From Pseudanabaena sp. (GTDB lineage: Bacteria > Cyanobacteriota > Cyanobacteriia > Pseudanabaenales > Pseudanabaenaceae), in NCBI GenBank assembly GCA_003249015.1, contig QBLS01000026.1:1-58248 (forward strand): a DNA stretch of 58,248 nt, written 5' to 3'. Below the pieces are notes generated by a model. The model was given only the letters and a program-made list of their open reading frames with translations. It ran no database searches and had not been told where the DNA came from. Within the stretch, counting starts at the first letter, position 1. The number at the start of each line of letters is the position of its first letter. This document shows positions 43,010 through 52,801 of the stretch, in pieces. The position numbers and the translations under genes were made by a program.

Positions 43010-45379
43010 TTTCTGGCTGCGTAATGATAAGGAGCTTGCCACTACACTTACGGAACTGAACGCCATAGCTAATCCTGCAATCGTGGGGTTTAGGGAAATC
43101 CCAAAATTAGGATAAAGCACGCCTGCAGCGATGGGTATGGCAAGGGTGTTATAGGCAAAAGCCCAGAATAAATTTTGGCGGATTTTGTTGAAGGTGGCGC
43201 GGCTGAGTTGAATAGCAGGAACCACATCGCTAATGTCGTGACGCATGAGGACAATATCGGCGGTTTCGATCGCCACATCCGTACCTGAACTAAGGGCAAT
43301 GCCCACATTAGCGCCTGCGAGGGCAGGCGCATCATTTACGCCATCACCGACCATAGCCACGATCTGACCTGTACTAATTAATTTAGCGATCGCATCGGCT
43401 TTGCCTTCAGGCTTAATTTCGGCGATTACTCTTTCTGGCTGGAGCCCTAATTGACAGGCGATCGCCACAGCTGTTTCTTGGCGATCGCCTGTCAGCATCC
43501 AGACCTGTAGCCCCATATCCATAATTTGGCGAATAACTTTGGGGGCTTCGGGTTTGAGGCGATCGCGCAGGGCAATGATCCCCGCTAAATTTAGGTTGTG
43601 ATTTGTATGATCAGGATCAGAAATTGCTACAAAAATAGGAGTTTTGCCATATTGGGCTAACTCCTGCGATCGCTCAAGCATTTCCTGCGAGATCTCCACA
43701 TCGTGTTCTTGTAACCAAGTACTGTTTCCGACTAAAACCACTTCCCCTGTGGACATCACTGACTCAACTCCGCAGCCAGCAACAATCTGCGATGAGCTGG
43801 TGGATAGGAGTTCGATCTGCAATTCTGCGGCTTTGGCGATCGCGGCGGCTCCCAGAATATGATTGGCTCCGACTTCGGCACTAGCGGCTAGTTGTAAAAT
43901 CTTCAACGCAGAACTGGGAATGTCGCGCACCACACTTTTAAATGTGGTTTGCTCAATCAGTTTCCGCCCAAAAACGATCAGGTCATTGGTGATCACATCG
44001 GTAACTTCGGCTTTACCCGTGGTTAAGGTTCCTGTTTTATCAAAAACTACTGCTGATAGTTGATCAATTCTTTCGAGACTTGCCCCACCTTTAATTAAAA
44101 TCCCTCTTTCTGCGCCGAGTCCAGTGCCAACCATGATCGCTGTAGGAGTTGCCAAACCAAGGGCACAGGGACAAGCAACCACAAGAACGGCGATCGCTAA
44201 TCGCAGACTAAATACAATTTCGGCATGGAGCAAGGCGTACCAAATTAAAAAAGTGACAGCAGCGATCGCCATGACTGAGTAGGCAAAATATCCCGCCACG
44301 CGATCAGCTAGGTATTGAATAGGGGCTTTGCTCGCCTGTGCGGACTCCACCAGCGCCACGATTCTCGCTAGAGTGGTTTCTGCACCTGTTTGTAAAACCT
44401 TAACTGTGATTGCTCCTGTTAAGTTTAGGGTTGCGCCTGTCACTGTCGTGCCGACTTGCTTGACCACAGGGCTGGATTCGCCCGTGAGCATGGACTCATC
44501 TACACTAGAGCTACCGCTAATTACTTCGCCATCAACGGGAATTTTTTCACCTGACCACACCACAATGCGATCGCCCACTTGCAAATCTTCTACCGCGATC
44601 GGTACTTGTAGATCGCCGTTAGCACTGTTTACTAGTAGTCTGGCGCTGTCTGGCTGTAAATTGATCAATGTGCGAATAGCCTGAGATGCTTTACCCTTAG
44701 CGCGTTCTAATAAAGCTTGTCCCAATAACACAAATCCCAATAACATTACAGGCTCTTCAAAAAAGCACTGCCAATTTAACTGTGGTACAAACAAAGCAAC
44801 GGTGCTGGCTAAATATGCCGAAATCGTGCCTAACCCCACCAACGAGTTCATATTAGGGGCGCGATACCAGAGAGATTTCAAACCATCCCACCAAATTGGG
44901 CGACCAATCCATCCCAATGCAACGGTGGAGACTAGCCAGTGGATATACATATTGCCCACCAACGGCAAATTGGTAATACCAATTAAGCCCAAATGTCCAA
45001 TGATCGCCAGAATTACCAAAAAAGCAGGAATGATAATTTCTCGCGTCAATCCGAACCAAGAATCCTGAATTACAGTTTCTGTGCTTTCGAGATTTCCCTT
45101 TCGAGAGCCTAGTTTGGTTTTATCAATTAATGCAGCCGTAAAACCTGCTTTGGCGATCGCCTCAATTAGCTGTGGCGCTAGACTATTCCCCTGTTCCTCT
45201 TCAAAGAACACAGTGGCTCTCTCTGTCAAAAGATTGACGCTTGCTGCTTTTACCCCTTCGCAAGCAAGCAAACGCTTTTCCACTGTGGCAACGCAGCCTG
45301 CACATTTCATGCCCGAAATCCCTAAGGATAGGCTACTAGATTGGTGGTTAGATTTGGCGATCGGTTGAGACACTATCAC
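43001..45379 (-). CDS. Copper-type heavy-metal P1B-ATPase
   Basis: 792 residues. One N-terminal HMA domain with C26-A-G-C29 in [16 protein letters not shown], transmembrane CPC in [13 protein letters not shown], the phosphorylation motif DKTGTLT, actuator TGES, hinge [13 protein letters not shown]. The CPC and HMA set fit Cu(I) transport (CopA/PacS/CtaA class). In cyanobacteria CtaA imports copper to the cytosol and PacS to thylakoids; sequence alone does not decide. ATG 45379. No metallochaperone next to it. Confidence 0.92.
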   Translation of the reverse strand: MIVSQPIAKSNHQSSSLSLGISGMKCAGCVATVEKRLLACEGVKAASVNLLTERATVFFEEEQGNSLAPQLIEAIAKAGFTAALIDKTKLGSRKGNLESTETVIQDSWFGLTREIIIPAFLVILAIIGHLGLIGITNLPLVGNMYIHWLVSTVALGWIGRPIWWDGLKSLWYRAPNMNSLVGLGTISAYLASTVALFVPQLNWQCFFEEPVMLLGFVLLGQALLERAKGKASQAIRTLINLQPDSARLLVNSANGDLQVPIAVEDLQVGDRIVVWSGEKIPVDGEVISGSSSVDESMLTGESSPVVKQVGTTVTGATLNLTGAITVKVLQTGAETTLARIVALVESAQASKAPIQYLADRVAGYFAYSVMAIAAVTFLIWYALLHAEIVFSLRLAIAVLVVACPCALGLATPTAIMVGTGLGAERGILIKGGASLERIDQLSAVVFDKTGTLTTGKAEVTDVITNDLIVFGRKLIEQTTFKSVVRDIPSSALKILQLAASAEVGANHILGAAAIAKAAELQIELLSTSSSQIVAGCGVESVMSTGEVVLVGNSTWLQEHDVEISQEMLERSQELAQYGKTPIFVAISDPDHTNHNLNLAGIIALRDRLKPEAPKVIRQIMDMGLQVWMLTGDRQETAVAIACQLGLQPERVIAEIKPEGKADAIAKLISTGQIVAMVGDGVNDAPALAGANVGIALSSGTDVAIETADIVLMRHDISDVVPAIQLSRATFNKIRQNLFWAFAYNTLAIPIAAGVLYPNFGISLNPTIAGLAMAFSSVSVVASSLSLRSQKIG

Positions 45380-45455
45380 AAGCTTGTATCCGAAACTTAC
45401 TAAAAATCAAGAAAAAATTAATAATTAATACAGCCTATTGAGACTTTGAGTAGTA

Positions 45456-45506
45456 CAGAGAAATTGTGGTAGGCGGTGCGGAGCAACGCCTACCACAATT
45501 TCTCTG
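45456..45506. repeat. 20-bp-arm palindrome AGGCG core
   Basis: Perfect arms 45456-45475 and 45487-45506 (CAGAGAAATTGTGGTAGGCG) with an 11-nt centre that itself nearly pairs. Followed by GGTTTTGATTAAGCGC. Confidence 0.88.
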
Positions 45507-45710
45507 GGTTTTGATTAAGCGCAAGTCACTGTATCAATTTACGAAAGCGTATTACTCCTAGTGAAACAGTTAGGCTGGCGCGGCAAGACGTGCGAGTCTA
45601 ACTATTAATTTTAATGAAACCTAGTCAGGGTATACCATTTGGTAAATGGCAATAGCACCTTTTAACTTGGTATAATTTTCAAGGACTGTTGAAGCTTTTA
45701 AAATCTAAAG

Positions 45711-45741
45711 CAATTTTTGAAAGTGCTACTCTCAAAAATTG
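45711..45741. repeat. Short palindrome CAATTTTTGA
   Basis: 10-bp perfect arms around a diverged GAAAGTG-type core; followed by CTGGGTTTTAAT. Probably an old copy. Confidence 0.65.
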
Positions 45742-46034
45742 TTCTGGGTTTTAATGAAGCTATGAGCGCTGCGTGTGGCTAGTACTAAAAGCTGATAGCC
45801 ACAAAGTAGGACATAGAGTTAGCATATACGCAAATCTAGTTTGAATGATTTCGTATTTTTCCGTAGCTACAAGCGATTAATGCTTTAAATGATCAGCATC
45901 AAAATCTGCGGGTAGAATGCTAGTAGAAAAACTTAATCATGTGAATTGTAGAAGTTCTTTGAAGTTACTCAATCAACTGCTAGTTTTTTGGATTTGACCT
46001 AATGGTTCAAAAATTTTTGACAATGAGTTAACTA

Positions 46035-46919
46035 ATGTCCATTCCCGACAGCGAGTTTTCTATCCATTTTTGGGGCGTGCGAGGGAGCATAGCGACACCT
46101 GGAGCAGACACAGTTCGCTATGGTGGCAATACCCCATGTGTGGAAATGCGTTGCCAAGGTGAGCGGCTTATTTTTGATGGTGGCACTGGAATTAGAGTAT
46201 TGGGGCAGCATTTGCTTAAGCAAATGCCTGTTAATGCAAGTATTTTCTTTACCCATAGTCATTGGGATCATGTTCAGGGTTTTCCCTTTTTCACGCCAGC
46301 ATTTATTAAGGGAAATCTATTTAAAATCTACGGCAAAGTTGCTCCGACAGGGCAGACCATGCAAGATCGCCTAGAAGAGCAGATGCACCACCCTAACTTT
46401 CCTGTACCGCTGAGGGTAATGGCTTCCTGTCTAGAGTTCTTTGATGTGGAAGTGCCTAGCGTTATTGAGCTTGGGCATGGGGTGACAGTGGAAACAGGAA
46501 TGCTGAATCACCCAGGGGAAGCTACAGGGTATCGAGTCAATTGTGGCGATCGCGTAGCGGTATATGCCACTGATACGGAACATTTTAGCGATCGCCTAGA
46601 TGAAAATTTAATCTATCTGGCTCGCAATGCTGACGTACTAATTATGGACGCGACCTACTCTGACGAGGAATATTGGTCAACTAAATCGCCAAAATCGGGA
46701 TGGGGTCACTCCACTTGGCAAGAAGCAATCAAGGTTGCCGAAGCTGCTAATGTCAAAACTCTGGTGATTTTTCACCATGACCCTCTACATAGTGACGAAC
46801 AACTTGATGAGTTTGGTCGGTTAGCTAAGGAAAAATTTGCGGGAGCCGTAATGGCAAAAGAGGGGATGTGTATTTCAATTCCTATTCGTGCTGATGCAAA
46901 GCCTCTAGTAAAGGTCTAG
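46035..46919 (+). CDS. MBL-fold metallohydrolase
   Basis: 294 residues. Metal-binding HSHWDH in FFTHSHWDHVQGFPFF, an RGSIATPG start and later LNHPGEATGYR, YATDTEH, and IFHHDPLH, placing it with the cyclic-phosphodiesterase/RNase Z-like MBL group. Exact substrate unknown; relatives include phosphodiesterases. GTVRYGGNTPCVE is a conserved N-terminal stretch. ATG 46035 after a long intergenic region. Confidence 0.85.
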   Translation: MSIPDSEFSIHFWGVRGSIATPGADTVRYGGNTPCVEMRCQGERLIFDGGTGIRVLGQHLLKQMPVNASIFFTHSHWDHVQGFPFFTPAFIKGNLFKIYGKVAPTGQTMQDRLEEQMHHPNFPVPLRVMASCLEFFDVEVPSVIELGHGVTVETGMLNHPGEATGYRVNCGDRVAVYATDTEHFSDRLDENLIYLARNADVLIMDATYSDEEYWSTKSPKSGWGHSTWQEAIKVAEAANVKTLVIFHHDPLHSDEQLDEFGRLAKEKFAGAVMAKEGMCISIPIRADAKPLVKV

Positions 46920-46937
46920 GGCTTCGCCAAGCAAATG

Positions 46938-46989
46938 CAGAAAAAAATTTGAAAGCGTTGCAAAGCAAAGCTTTCAAATTTTTTTTCTG
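46938..46989. terminator. GCGTTG-core palindrome after MBL gene
   Basis: Arms CAGAAAAAAATTTGAAAGC and 46970-46989, perfect apart from one extra T on the right. Core GAAAGCGTTG...CAAAGC. Right flank GGGTTTGGGTTTGAACGCAAAGCGCTGTAA matches flanks at 34195 and 55675. Confidence 0.85.
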
Positions 46990-47058
46990 GGTTTGGGTTT
47001 GAACGCAAAGCGCTGTAATCTTAGATTTATTAACAATTTTTGACAAAACCCCCTACCT

Positions 47059-48222
47059 ATGAAACGCATTACCCTGCTCGGCTCAACTGGTTCGATCGGT
47101 ACACAGACCCTAGATATTGTTGCCGAATATCCTGAACAATTTCAAGTCGTGGGGATGACTGCGGGGGGAAATATTGATTTGTTTGCCCAGCAAATTCGCC
47201 AGTTTCGTCCTGAAATTGTGGCGATCGCTAACGAAAAAAAACTAGCCAATCTTAAAGAGGCGATCGCTGATCTGGAGACTCAGCCAATTGTGCTGGCGGG
47301 TGCGGAAGCTCTGGAAACTGTGGCGAGCTATGGCGACTCGGAAGTAGTGGTGACAGGGATTGTGGGTTGTGCGGGGCTGTTGCCCACCATTGCCGCCATT
47401 AAAGCGGGTAAAAATATTGCCCTTGCCAATAAAGAAACATTAATTGCAGGGGGCGAGGTGGTCGTGCCACTGGTTAAAAAACATGGCGTGAAGCTATTGC
47501 CAGCCGACTCTGAACATTCGGCAATTTTTCAATGTTTACAAGGCGTTCCTGATGGCGGATTGCGGCGAATTATTCTCACCGCTTCGGGTGGCGCTTTTCG
47601 CGATCGCCCCACCGAAGACATGGCTGCTGTTACCGTTGCCGATGCCCTCAAGCATCCGAATTGGGCGATGGGTAAAAAAATCACCATCGACTCGGCAACC
47701 TTGATGAATAAAGGCTTGGAAGTAATTGAAGCTCATTATTTGTTTGGAGTTGACTATGACCATATTGAAATTGTGATTCATCCTCAAAGTATTGTGCATT
47801 CCTTGATTGAGCTAGAAGATACATCGGTATTAGCTCAGCTTGGGCTTCCTGATATGCGTTTGCCCTTGCTTTATTCATTATCTTATCCAGAGCGCGTTCC
47901 CACTCAATGGGAACGCCTTGATCTCGTCAAGTGCGGCACTTTGACCTTCCGCGCTCCCGATCACCAAAAATATCCTTGTATGGATCTCGCCTATGCGGCG
48001 GGGCGTGCAGGTGGAACTATGCCTGCGGTGTTGAATGCGGCAAATGAACAGGTGGTGGAATTGTTTTTACAAGAAAAGATTCGTTATGTGCAGATTGCTG
48101 ACCTAATCAAATATGTATGTGATCGCCATAGTCACGTTACCAAGCCAGAACTCGAAGATATTCTGGAAGCCGACCAATGGGCGCGTCAAGCAGTGATAGA
48201 GCAAGTGATGCTTACGGTTTAA
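47059..48222 (+). CDS. dxr: 1-deoxy-D-xylulose 5-phosphate reductoisomerase
   Basis: 387 residues, second step of the MEP isoprenoid pathway using NADPH. Nucleotide-binding [15 protein letters not shown] at the start, metal/substrate motifs [25 protein letters not shown] and [23 protein letters not shown]. Provides precursors for carotenoids and chlorophyll phytol. ATG 47059. Monocistronic. Confidence 0.97.
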   Translation: MKRITLLGSTGSIGTQTLDIVAEYPEQFQVVGMTAGGNIDLFAQQIRQFRPEIVAIANEKKLANLKEAIADLETQPIVLAGAEALETVASYGDSEVVVTGIVGCAGLLPTIAAIKAGKNIALANKETLIAGGEVVVPLVKKHGVKLLPADSEHSAIFQCLQGVPDGGLRRIILTASGGAFRDRPTEDMAAVTVADALKHPNWAMGKKITIDSATLMNKGLEVIEAHYLFGVDYDHIEIVIHPQSIVHSLIELEDTSVLAQLGLPDMRLPLLYSLSYPERVPTQWERLDLVKCGTLTFRAPDHQKYPCMDLAYAAGRAGGTMPAVLNAANEQVVELFLQEKIRYVQIADLIKYVCDRHSHVTKPELEDILEADQWARQAVIEQVMLTV

Positions 48223-48229
48223 AAGAAGT

Positions 48230-48270
48230 TTGCCTCAAGTGGCGGCGCATCTCGCCGCCGCTTAAGGCAA
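48230..48270. terminator. GC-core palindrome after dxr
   Basis: 18-bp arms 48230-48247 and 48253-48270 with two mismatches, core GGCGGCG/CGCCGCC. Starts 8 nt after the stop. Confidence 0.85.
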
Positions 48271-48435
48271 GAAATATTCGGGTATTGTGGCGATTGGTAA
48301 AAATCGTGGTTAAAATAGCATCACAAAATTAGAACTGTAGTCACTATCCCAAAGCCAAAAGATGGTGGTTTGCACCATTGCTTTCTGAATTTGGGTAGCG
48401 ATCGCTACAGAGCCAATCTCATCCCTCCCCCAACC

Positions 48436-49677
48436 GTGAAACTCCTACAGATTTTTCAGGTACTGCCATTTTTTGACCGCACTGTCGATAAGTGGGCAAC
48501 CGAAGCACGTCTCTTGAGATGGCTCACTTTTTTATGGCTATTTGCAGGACTAGCAATCTTATTTTCAGCATCCTATCCTGTAGCAGATCTGGCTTTCAAG
48601 GACGGCACGCTTTACTTTAAGTACCAGCTAGCTTGGGCTGTGATTGGGTTACTAATTTTCAATGTAGTGGTTCATTTGCCATTGCGAGCCTTACTCAAAA
48701 CCAGTCCCATATTTTTGTTCATCATCCTCGGATTGCTTTATGCAACCCATATTCCTGGACTAGGAACAACTCGTAATGATGCAACCCGTTGGTTATCTCT
48801 TGGTTCTAGTTCTTTCTTGTTGCAGCCATCAGAGTTGATCAAACCATTTTTGATTTTGCAAGCGGCTCAACTTTTTGGTAATTGGTCGCGCACTCCTTGG
48901 AAGGCGCGGATTGGCTGGCTATTAGTATTTATGCTGGTTTTAGGCGGAATTTTGATGCAGCCCAGCTTGAGTGTGACCGCACTTTGTGGAATTACTCTCT
49001 GGTTGATTGCTCTTGGTGCAGGACTACCGACGATTCAATTATTCGGTACTGCGGCTCTTGGTTCTATCGTGGCGATCGCCAGTGTTAGCTTTAGGGAGTA
49101 CCAACGCCGCCGCATCATGTCATTTCTCGATCCTTGGCAAGATCAAGCGGGGGATGGCTATCAGTTAGTTCAGAGTTTGATGGCGATCGGTTCAGGGGGA
49201 ATTTGGGGAACTGGCTTTGGGCTATCGCAACAGAAACTATTTTTGCCAATTCAGTACACAGATTTTATCTTTGCAGTTTTTGCCGAAGAATTCGGCTTGT
49301 TTGGGGGCATTTGCTTGCTGCTGTTAGTTTTGATCTACGGCACGATTGGACTAGCGGTAACTTACAAATGCAAAGATCCTATAATTCGCTTAGTTGCCCT
49401 TGGTTCGACATCCCTAATTGTGGTACAAGCTCTCCTGAACGTGGGTGTGGCGACAGGGGTGTTACCAACGACAGGTTTACCTTTTCCCTTCCTCAGTTAT
49501 GGCGGTAGCTCGACCATATCCTGTTTGTTTATCGCAGGGCTGCTAATCCGTTCAGCGAGAGAAATTGCTACTGCAGATGTGGTGATTCCTTTTGCGCGGA
49601 GCGATCGCCAAGGTGGTAAAAATAAGCGCTCTGAAAAAAACGAAGCGGCAAGGCGGCGATCGCATACAGTAAGTTAA
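48436..49677 (+). CDS. ftsW: FtsW/RodA-family peptidoglycan glycosyltransferase
   Basis: About 413 residues from GTG 48436 (MKLLQIFQVLPFFDRTVDKW), about ten transmembrane helices. SEDS motifs: TRWLSLG, QPSELIKPF, and GLPFPFLSYGGSS near the C-terminus. FtsW polymerises septal glycan with PBP3; RodA acts in elongation. FtsW is preferred from the start region, typical of cyanobacterial FtsW (FDRTVDKWATEARLLRWLTFLWLFAGLA). The frame begins further upstream with TTG 48370, giving 22 extra residues with no family resemblance. C-terminal tail is basic. Followed by a palindrome 2 nt after the stop. Confidence 0.87.
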   Translation: MKLLQIFQVLPFFDRTVDKWATEARLLRWLTFLWLFAGLAILFSASYPVADLAFKDGTLYFKYQLAWAVIGLLIFNVVVHLPLRALLKTSPIFLFIILGLLYATHIPGLGTTRNDATRWLSLGSSSFLLQPSELIKPFLILQAAQLFGNWSRTPWKARIGWLLVFMLVLGGILMQPSLSVTALCGITLWLIALGAGLPTIQLFGTAALGSIVAIASVSFREYQRRRIMSFLDPWQDQAGDGYQLVQSLMAIGSGGIWGTGFGLSQQKLFLPIQYTDFIFAVFAEEFGLFGGICLLLLVLIYGTIGLAVTYKCKDPIIRLVALGSTSLIVVQALLNVGVATGVLPTTGLPFPFLSYGGSSTISCLFIAGLLIRSAREIATADVVIPFARSDRQGGKNKRSEKNEAARRRSHTVS

Positions 49678-49679
49678 GA

Positions 49680-49712
49680 AAGGAATGGCGGCGCTTCGCG
49701 CCGCCATTCCTT
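49680..49712. terminator. GC-core palindrome after ftsW
   Basis: Perfect 15-bp arms AAGGAATGGCGGCGC around TTC, 2 nt past the stop. Confidence 0.92.
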
Positions 49713-49742
49713 ATATAAATTTGGGAAATGCCACTTTAACTG

Positions 49743-51035
49743 ATGTCTCAACTCGATCTGAACTCGCCTTCTGGTTACCTAGTCCTGTTGCGTAACCGCC
49801 AATTTCTAGCACTGTGGCTTGCTCAAATATTGGCTCAGCTCGTTGACAAGGTTGTGTTGATCCTATTGATTGCTCTAGCTGTTGCTGATGGGGGAGAAGA
49901 TCTCAATACCCGTGAGTCATCGATTATGATCGCCATGACTTTACCCGCTATATTTTTAGGCTCGATCGCAGGCATTTTTGTGGACTGGCATCCCAAACGA
50001 GAGGTGTTGATTTTATGTAATTTCCTACGCGCAGCTTGCCTATTTGCGATTCCCCTCGCTCCACGCTCCTTACCAGTACTGCTGCTGATTACTTTTATCA
50101 TTTCCACTTTTACCAATGTGTTTGCCCCCGCCGAACAATCTGCGATCGCCCTTGTTGTTCCTAAAAACGATCTTTTACCTGCCAATGCCCTATTCACAAT
50201 TACAGAAGTGGGATCGCTAATTGTCGGATTTGCGATCGGTGCGCCACTCCTTGCTTTAACTTTGGGGTTATTTCCTCAAGCTACAACCTTTAGCCGCGAG
50301 GTGTTATTAGGGAGCCTTTACGTGATCTCGGGATTGTTTCTATTTGCCCTCCCCAAAGATGAGATTGTCCAGCCTAAAAAAGTTGGCTCAGGTATCTGGT
50401 CAGATCTCCGAGATGCTTTTCAATATGTCCGACACAATCACTTAATCGGTGGGGCAATGCTCCAGCTAACATTGCTCTACTCAGTTTTAGGAGCTATGCA
50501 AAAATTATCAATTAACCTTGCCGAAGTCGTAACAGGTAATCGCGAAGAGTTTGGGTCTTTTGTGGCTTCGGTTGGTGTGGGTTTGGCGATCGGTGCTCTA
50601 TTACTAGGTAAATTTGGTAAAAGATTTGCCCATCGTCCTTTGCCGTTTTTAGGATTTATGGGAATGTCCTTTGGCTTGTTGCTGTATGCCTTTGTGACCG
50701 ACCTTTGGTTAGCTTGGGCAATTGGCGCTTTCATCGGTGTAAATGGCGCTTTTATCGTAGTGCCAATGCGAACTGCCATCCAAGAGCATACTCCTGAAAA
50801 TATGCGTGGCAAGGTGTTTGGTCTGCTAAATAATGGCGAAAATATTGCTGCTAGTTTGCCCCTAGCTCTGGTTGCTGTGTCCTTAGATTTTCTGACGGGT
50901 ATCTTCGCAGCACAGGGGGGGGGTAATCAAAAAATTGGCTTTCAAATTGTCTTAGTCGTGTTCAGCCTGATTGTATTTGCCCTTGGCTCTTGGGCATGGA
51001 AGAGGACTAGAAAAGCTCTGAAAAATGTGCTTTAA
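49743..51035 (+). CDS. Major facilitator superfamily transporter
   Basis: 430 residues with about twelve hydrophobic segments. The N-terminal FLALWLAQILAQLVDKVVLILL and the A-motif-like DWHPKREVLI loop fit the MFS_3/enterobactin-exporter-like group. Other marks: FAPAEQSAIALVVPKNDLLPANAL and PMRTAIQEHTPENMRGKVFGLL. Substrate unknown; drug or metabolite efflux is typical. ATG 49743 with a GAAATGCC leader. A small hairpin follows the stop. Confidence 0.87.
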   Translation: MSQLDLNSPSGYLVLLRNRQFLALWLAQILAQLVDKVVLILLIALAVADGGEDLNTRESSIMIAMTLPAIFLGSIAGIFVDWHPKREVLILCNFLRAACLFAIPLAPRSLPVLLLITFIISTFTNVFAPAEQSAIALVVPKNDLLPANALFTITEVGSLIVGFAIGAPLLALTLGLFPQATTFSREVLLGSLYVISGLFLFALPKDEIVQPKKVGSGIWSDLRDAFQYVRHNHLIGGAMLQLTLLYSVLGAMQKLSINLAEVVTGNREEFGSFVASVGVGLAIGALLLGKFGKRFAHRPLPFLGFMGMSFGLLLYAFVTDLWLAWAIGAFIGVNGAFIVVPMRTAIQEHTPENMRGKVFGLLNNGENIAASLPLALVAVSLDFLTGIFAAQGGGNQKIGFQIVLVVFSLIVFALGSWAWKRTRKALKNVL

Positions 51036-51038
51036 CTC

Positions 51039-51067
51039 TTGAGTCAGCGCCTTAGGCGCTGACTCAA
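51039..51067. terminator. CAGCGCC palindrome between convergent genes
   Basis: Perfect 13-bp arms TTGAGTCAGCGCC around TTA. Serves both the MFS gene (4 nt after stop) and the glutaredoxin gene (8 nt). Confidence 0.88.
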
Positions 51068-51074
51068 ACAACTG

Positions 51075-51386
51075 CTACTGCACCATGGTCGCTAATTCGC
51101 CATTAGCATTAAGCTCCATGACAATGTCGCAACCGCCAACAAACTCTCCATCAATATAAACTTGGGGAAAGGTTGGCCAGCTCGAAAAATCCTTAAGCCC
51201 TTGGCGTAACTCAGGGTCTTCAAGAATATTTGCCGATTCGTAGGGATGTCCAAGAGAATTAAAAACCTGCACAACGGCTGCGGAAAACCCGCACTGAGGC
51301 TGTTGGGGAGTACCTTTGATATAGAGCATGATCTTACTATTGCTAATCTGGCTCTCGATTTTAGTTTGCAGAATAGGGCTGAGCAT
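51075..51386 (-). CDS. grxD: Monothiol glutaredoxin (CGFS type)
   Basis: 103-residue Grx with C32-G-F-S in PQQPQCGFSAAVVQVFNSLG, followed by TFPQVYIDGEFVGGCDI. The CGFS class binds a [2Fe-2S] cluster with glutathione and takes part in iron-sulfur delivery and iron sensing. Length is typical. ATG 51386. Confidence 0.95.
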   Translation of the reverse strand: MLSPILQTKIESQISNSKIMLYIKGTPQQPQCGFSAAVVQVFNSLGHPYESANILEDPELRQGLKDFSSWPTFPQVYIDGEFVGGCDIVMELNANGELATMVQ

Positions 51387-51442
51387 ATTAATTTGCAGAC
51401 TGTTTATTACTAAATTTTCTATTGCTACTATACCAATCTTGA

Positions 51443-52465
51443 TTACACATCATGCTTGGCTTTCCAGATTGGATAGTCAGATCTAGGCGATCGCAAACAT
51501 TCCTCTACAACTTCGGCAACATTGCGCCAAGTCATATCATCTCGACCGAGCAGTTCGCGAAGCTGTACTAAAGTGTCTTCTAATTCCAAATTAAATTTCT
51601 CGAAAGGCAAAGGTGATAAAGATCTTTCAGGTGCTTGAATAACTTTGGTTAAAGCTTCCTTAACCAAATTAATAATTTGCTGAGTCATTTCAGACTTAAC
51701 TCTTTGTCTAAGATTTTGTAATCCCTTACGGCTAGTGGCATACATGGGAGGTAAACGATTTAAAACATATGCAGCTACATCGTCAACACTAATTTTTTGC
51801 TGTACAGATAGTTCAAGACGCTGTACTCGGCGTTCAATAATTGCCGCCACAAGACTTTCTAAAATGTTGCTGTACCGATAGACAGTACCAGACATATAAG
51901 ATTCAAAATCTTTGATCTCAGCCGAAATTTCTTTTTCGGTACGATTGCCCTTGGGTGAATTGGAGATTAGAGATGAGTTGGTGCGACGACGTAGCGCGTA
52001 ACTACGCGCCAGCAAAGAGTTGCGCCGATCTAAACTTACATAAGTGCCATTAGAAAGACTTTGGTAATAGCCTGAATTTAAGGCATCCCGAACAATTTCT
52101 GGTACGTCTTTCCACTTGAGATATTCCTTGCTAAATAGTTTACGCAACTTAGCGAGAGAACGAGCCTGACTGATTAATTCATGGGCAGGTATTGGATCAG
52201 TTTGCCTAAGTACATCGCTTTGGGTACTTAAAAAACCGTTACGCACAGTTTTTGTAATTGCTGCACCCATTTCTTGTTCTGCTTTTTTACGCTGTTGTAC
52301 CCATCCCCGTTGAGTTGTTGCATACATTGGGGGCAAACGATTAAGCGTGTAAGCGATAACTTCACTGAGATCAACTCGCTTTTTGACATCTGCTCCCAGT
52401 TTTTTATACTGAGACTCCGCCTCTTCGATGACTAATTCTTCAAGCGCATTTCTACAACTGCTCAT
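51443..52465 (-). CDS. Protein with two ComFB domains
   Basis: 340 residues. Two copies of the ComFB signature: VIAYTLNRLPPMYATTQRGW (about 35-54) and VAAYVLNRLPPMYATSRKGL (about 227-246), each preceded by a helix with LEELV/LESLV and followed by a basic helix. Linker and tail hold a repeated WKDVPEIVRDAL / WRNVAEVVEECL segment. Known: single-domain ComFB proteins in cyanobacteria have been reported to bind cyclic dinucleotides (c-di-GMP and c-di-AMP), affecting cell size and competence. Inferred: a double receptor. ATG 52465. No cyclase gene nearby. Confidence 0.82.
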   Translation of the reverse strand: MSSCRNALEELVIEEAESQYKKLGADVKKRVDLSEVIAYTLNRLPPMYATTQRGWVQQRKKAEQEMGAAITKTVRNGFLSTQSDVLRQTDPIPAHELISQARSLAKLRKLFSKEYLKWKDVPEIVRDALNSGYYQSLSNGTYVSLDRRNSLLARSYALRRRTNSSLISNSPKGNRTEKEISAEIKDFESYMSGTVYRYSNILESLVAAIIERRVQRLELSVQQKISVDDVAAYVLNRLPPMYATSRKGLQNLRQRVKSEMTQQIINLVKEALTKVIQAPERSLSPLPFEKFNLELEDTLVQLRELLGRDDMTWRNVAEVVEECLRSPRSDYPIWKAKHDV

Positions 52466-52533
52466 ATAAAAACCTTCTGTTTTGAGAAGTAGAGGTGCCG
52501 AGCGACAGCTTAGGATTTTTCAATTTACTCAAA

Positions 52534-52581
52534 AACCATATTCTTGATGGCGTAGCAAAGTTGCGCTATCAAAAATTGGTT
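52534..52581. repeat. Decayed inverted repeat
   Basis: AACCATATTCTTGATGGCG and 52564-52581 pair imperfectly; inner TTGAT(G)GCG/CGCTATCAA with one mismatch. Upstream of the ComFB gene. Confidence 0.55.
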
Positions 52582-52663
52582 CCTTAGTAATAGCATAAAA
52601 GCAAATTACTGTAATTTCATAAAAGTTTGTATCAGTGCTTCTCATCAAAGAGTCAACTTAGTA

Positions 52664-52786
52664 TTTTCAGCAACCGATATAGTATTTATCAGTCCAGTGA
52701 AGTACGGGTTTGTTTCCTTGTCGAAGGCGGGGAGACAAACCTTTGTACTTAGCTTGCTTGAAAAGCGCTATATCGATTGCTGAAAA
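52664..52786. mobile_element. 120-nt compound hairpin element
   Basis: Outer arms TTTTCAGCAACCGATATAG (52664-52682) and 52768-52786 pair at 18 of 19 positions. An inner stem AAGTACGGGTTTGTTTCC pairs with GGAGACAAACCTTTGTACTT with small bulges. The two-stem layout and no ORF suggest a MITE or a structured RNA. Not related to the GC-core family. Between two minus-strand genes. Confidence 0.7.
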
Positions 52787-52801
52787 ACTTAAGGTTTCTT
52801 T

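Larger units (their letters stand above)
45380..46034. other. Long intergenic region between P-ATPase and MBL genes
   Basis: 655 bp with no convincing gene. Holds palindromes at 45456-45506 and 45711-45741, a weak pair GTTAGGCT/AGTCTAAC (45569-45576/45595-45602), and the CTGGGTTTT..AAGCGC-like flanks seen beside other hairpins. Most likely a decayed repeat cluster; a small RNA cannot be excluded. Confidence 0.5.

Noticed and set aside
45569-45602. GTTAGGCT/AGTCTAAC pair as a small RNA hairpin
   Set aside because: Only 8 bp with one mismatch and no T-run; more likely a worn repeat.
48370-48435. TTG start for ftsW
   Set aside because: The added residues do not resemble FtsW N-termini; GTG 48436 fits better, though it has no strong ribosome site.
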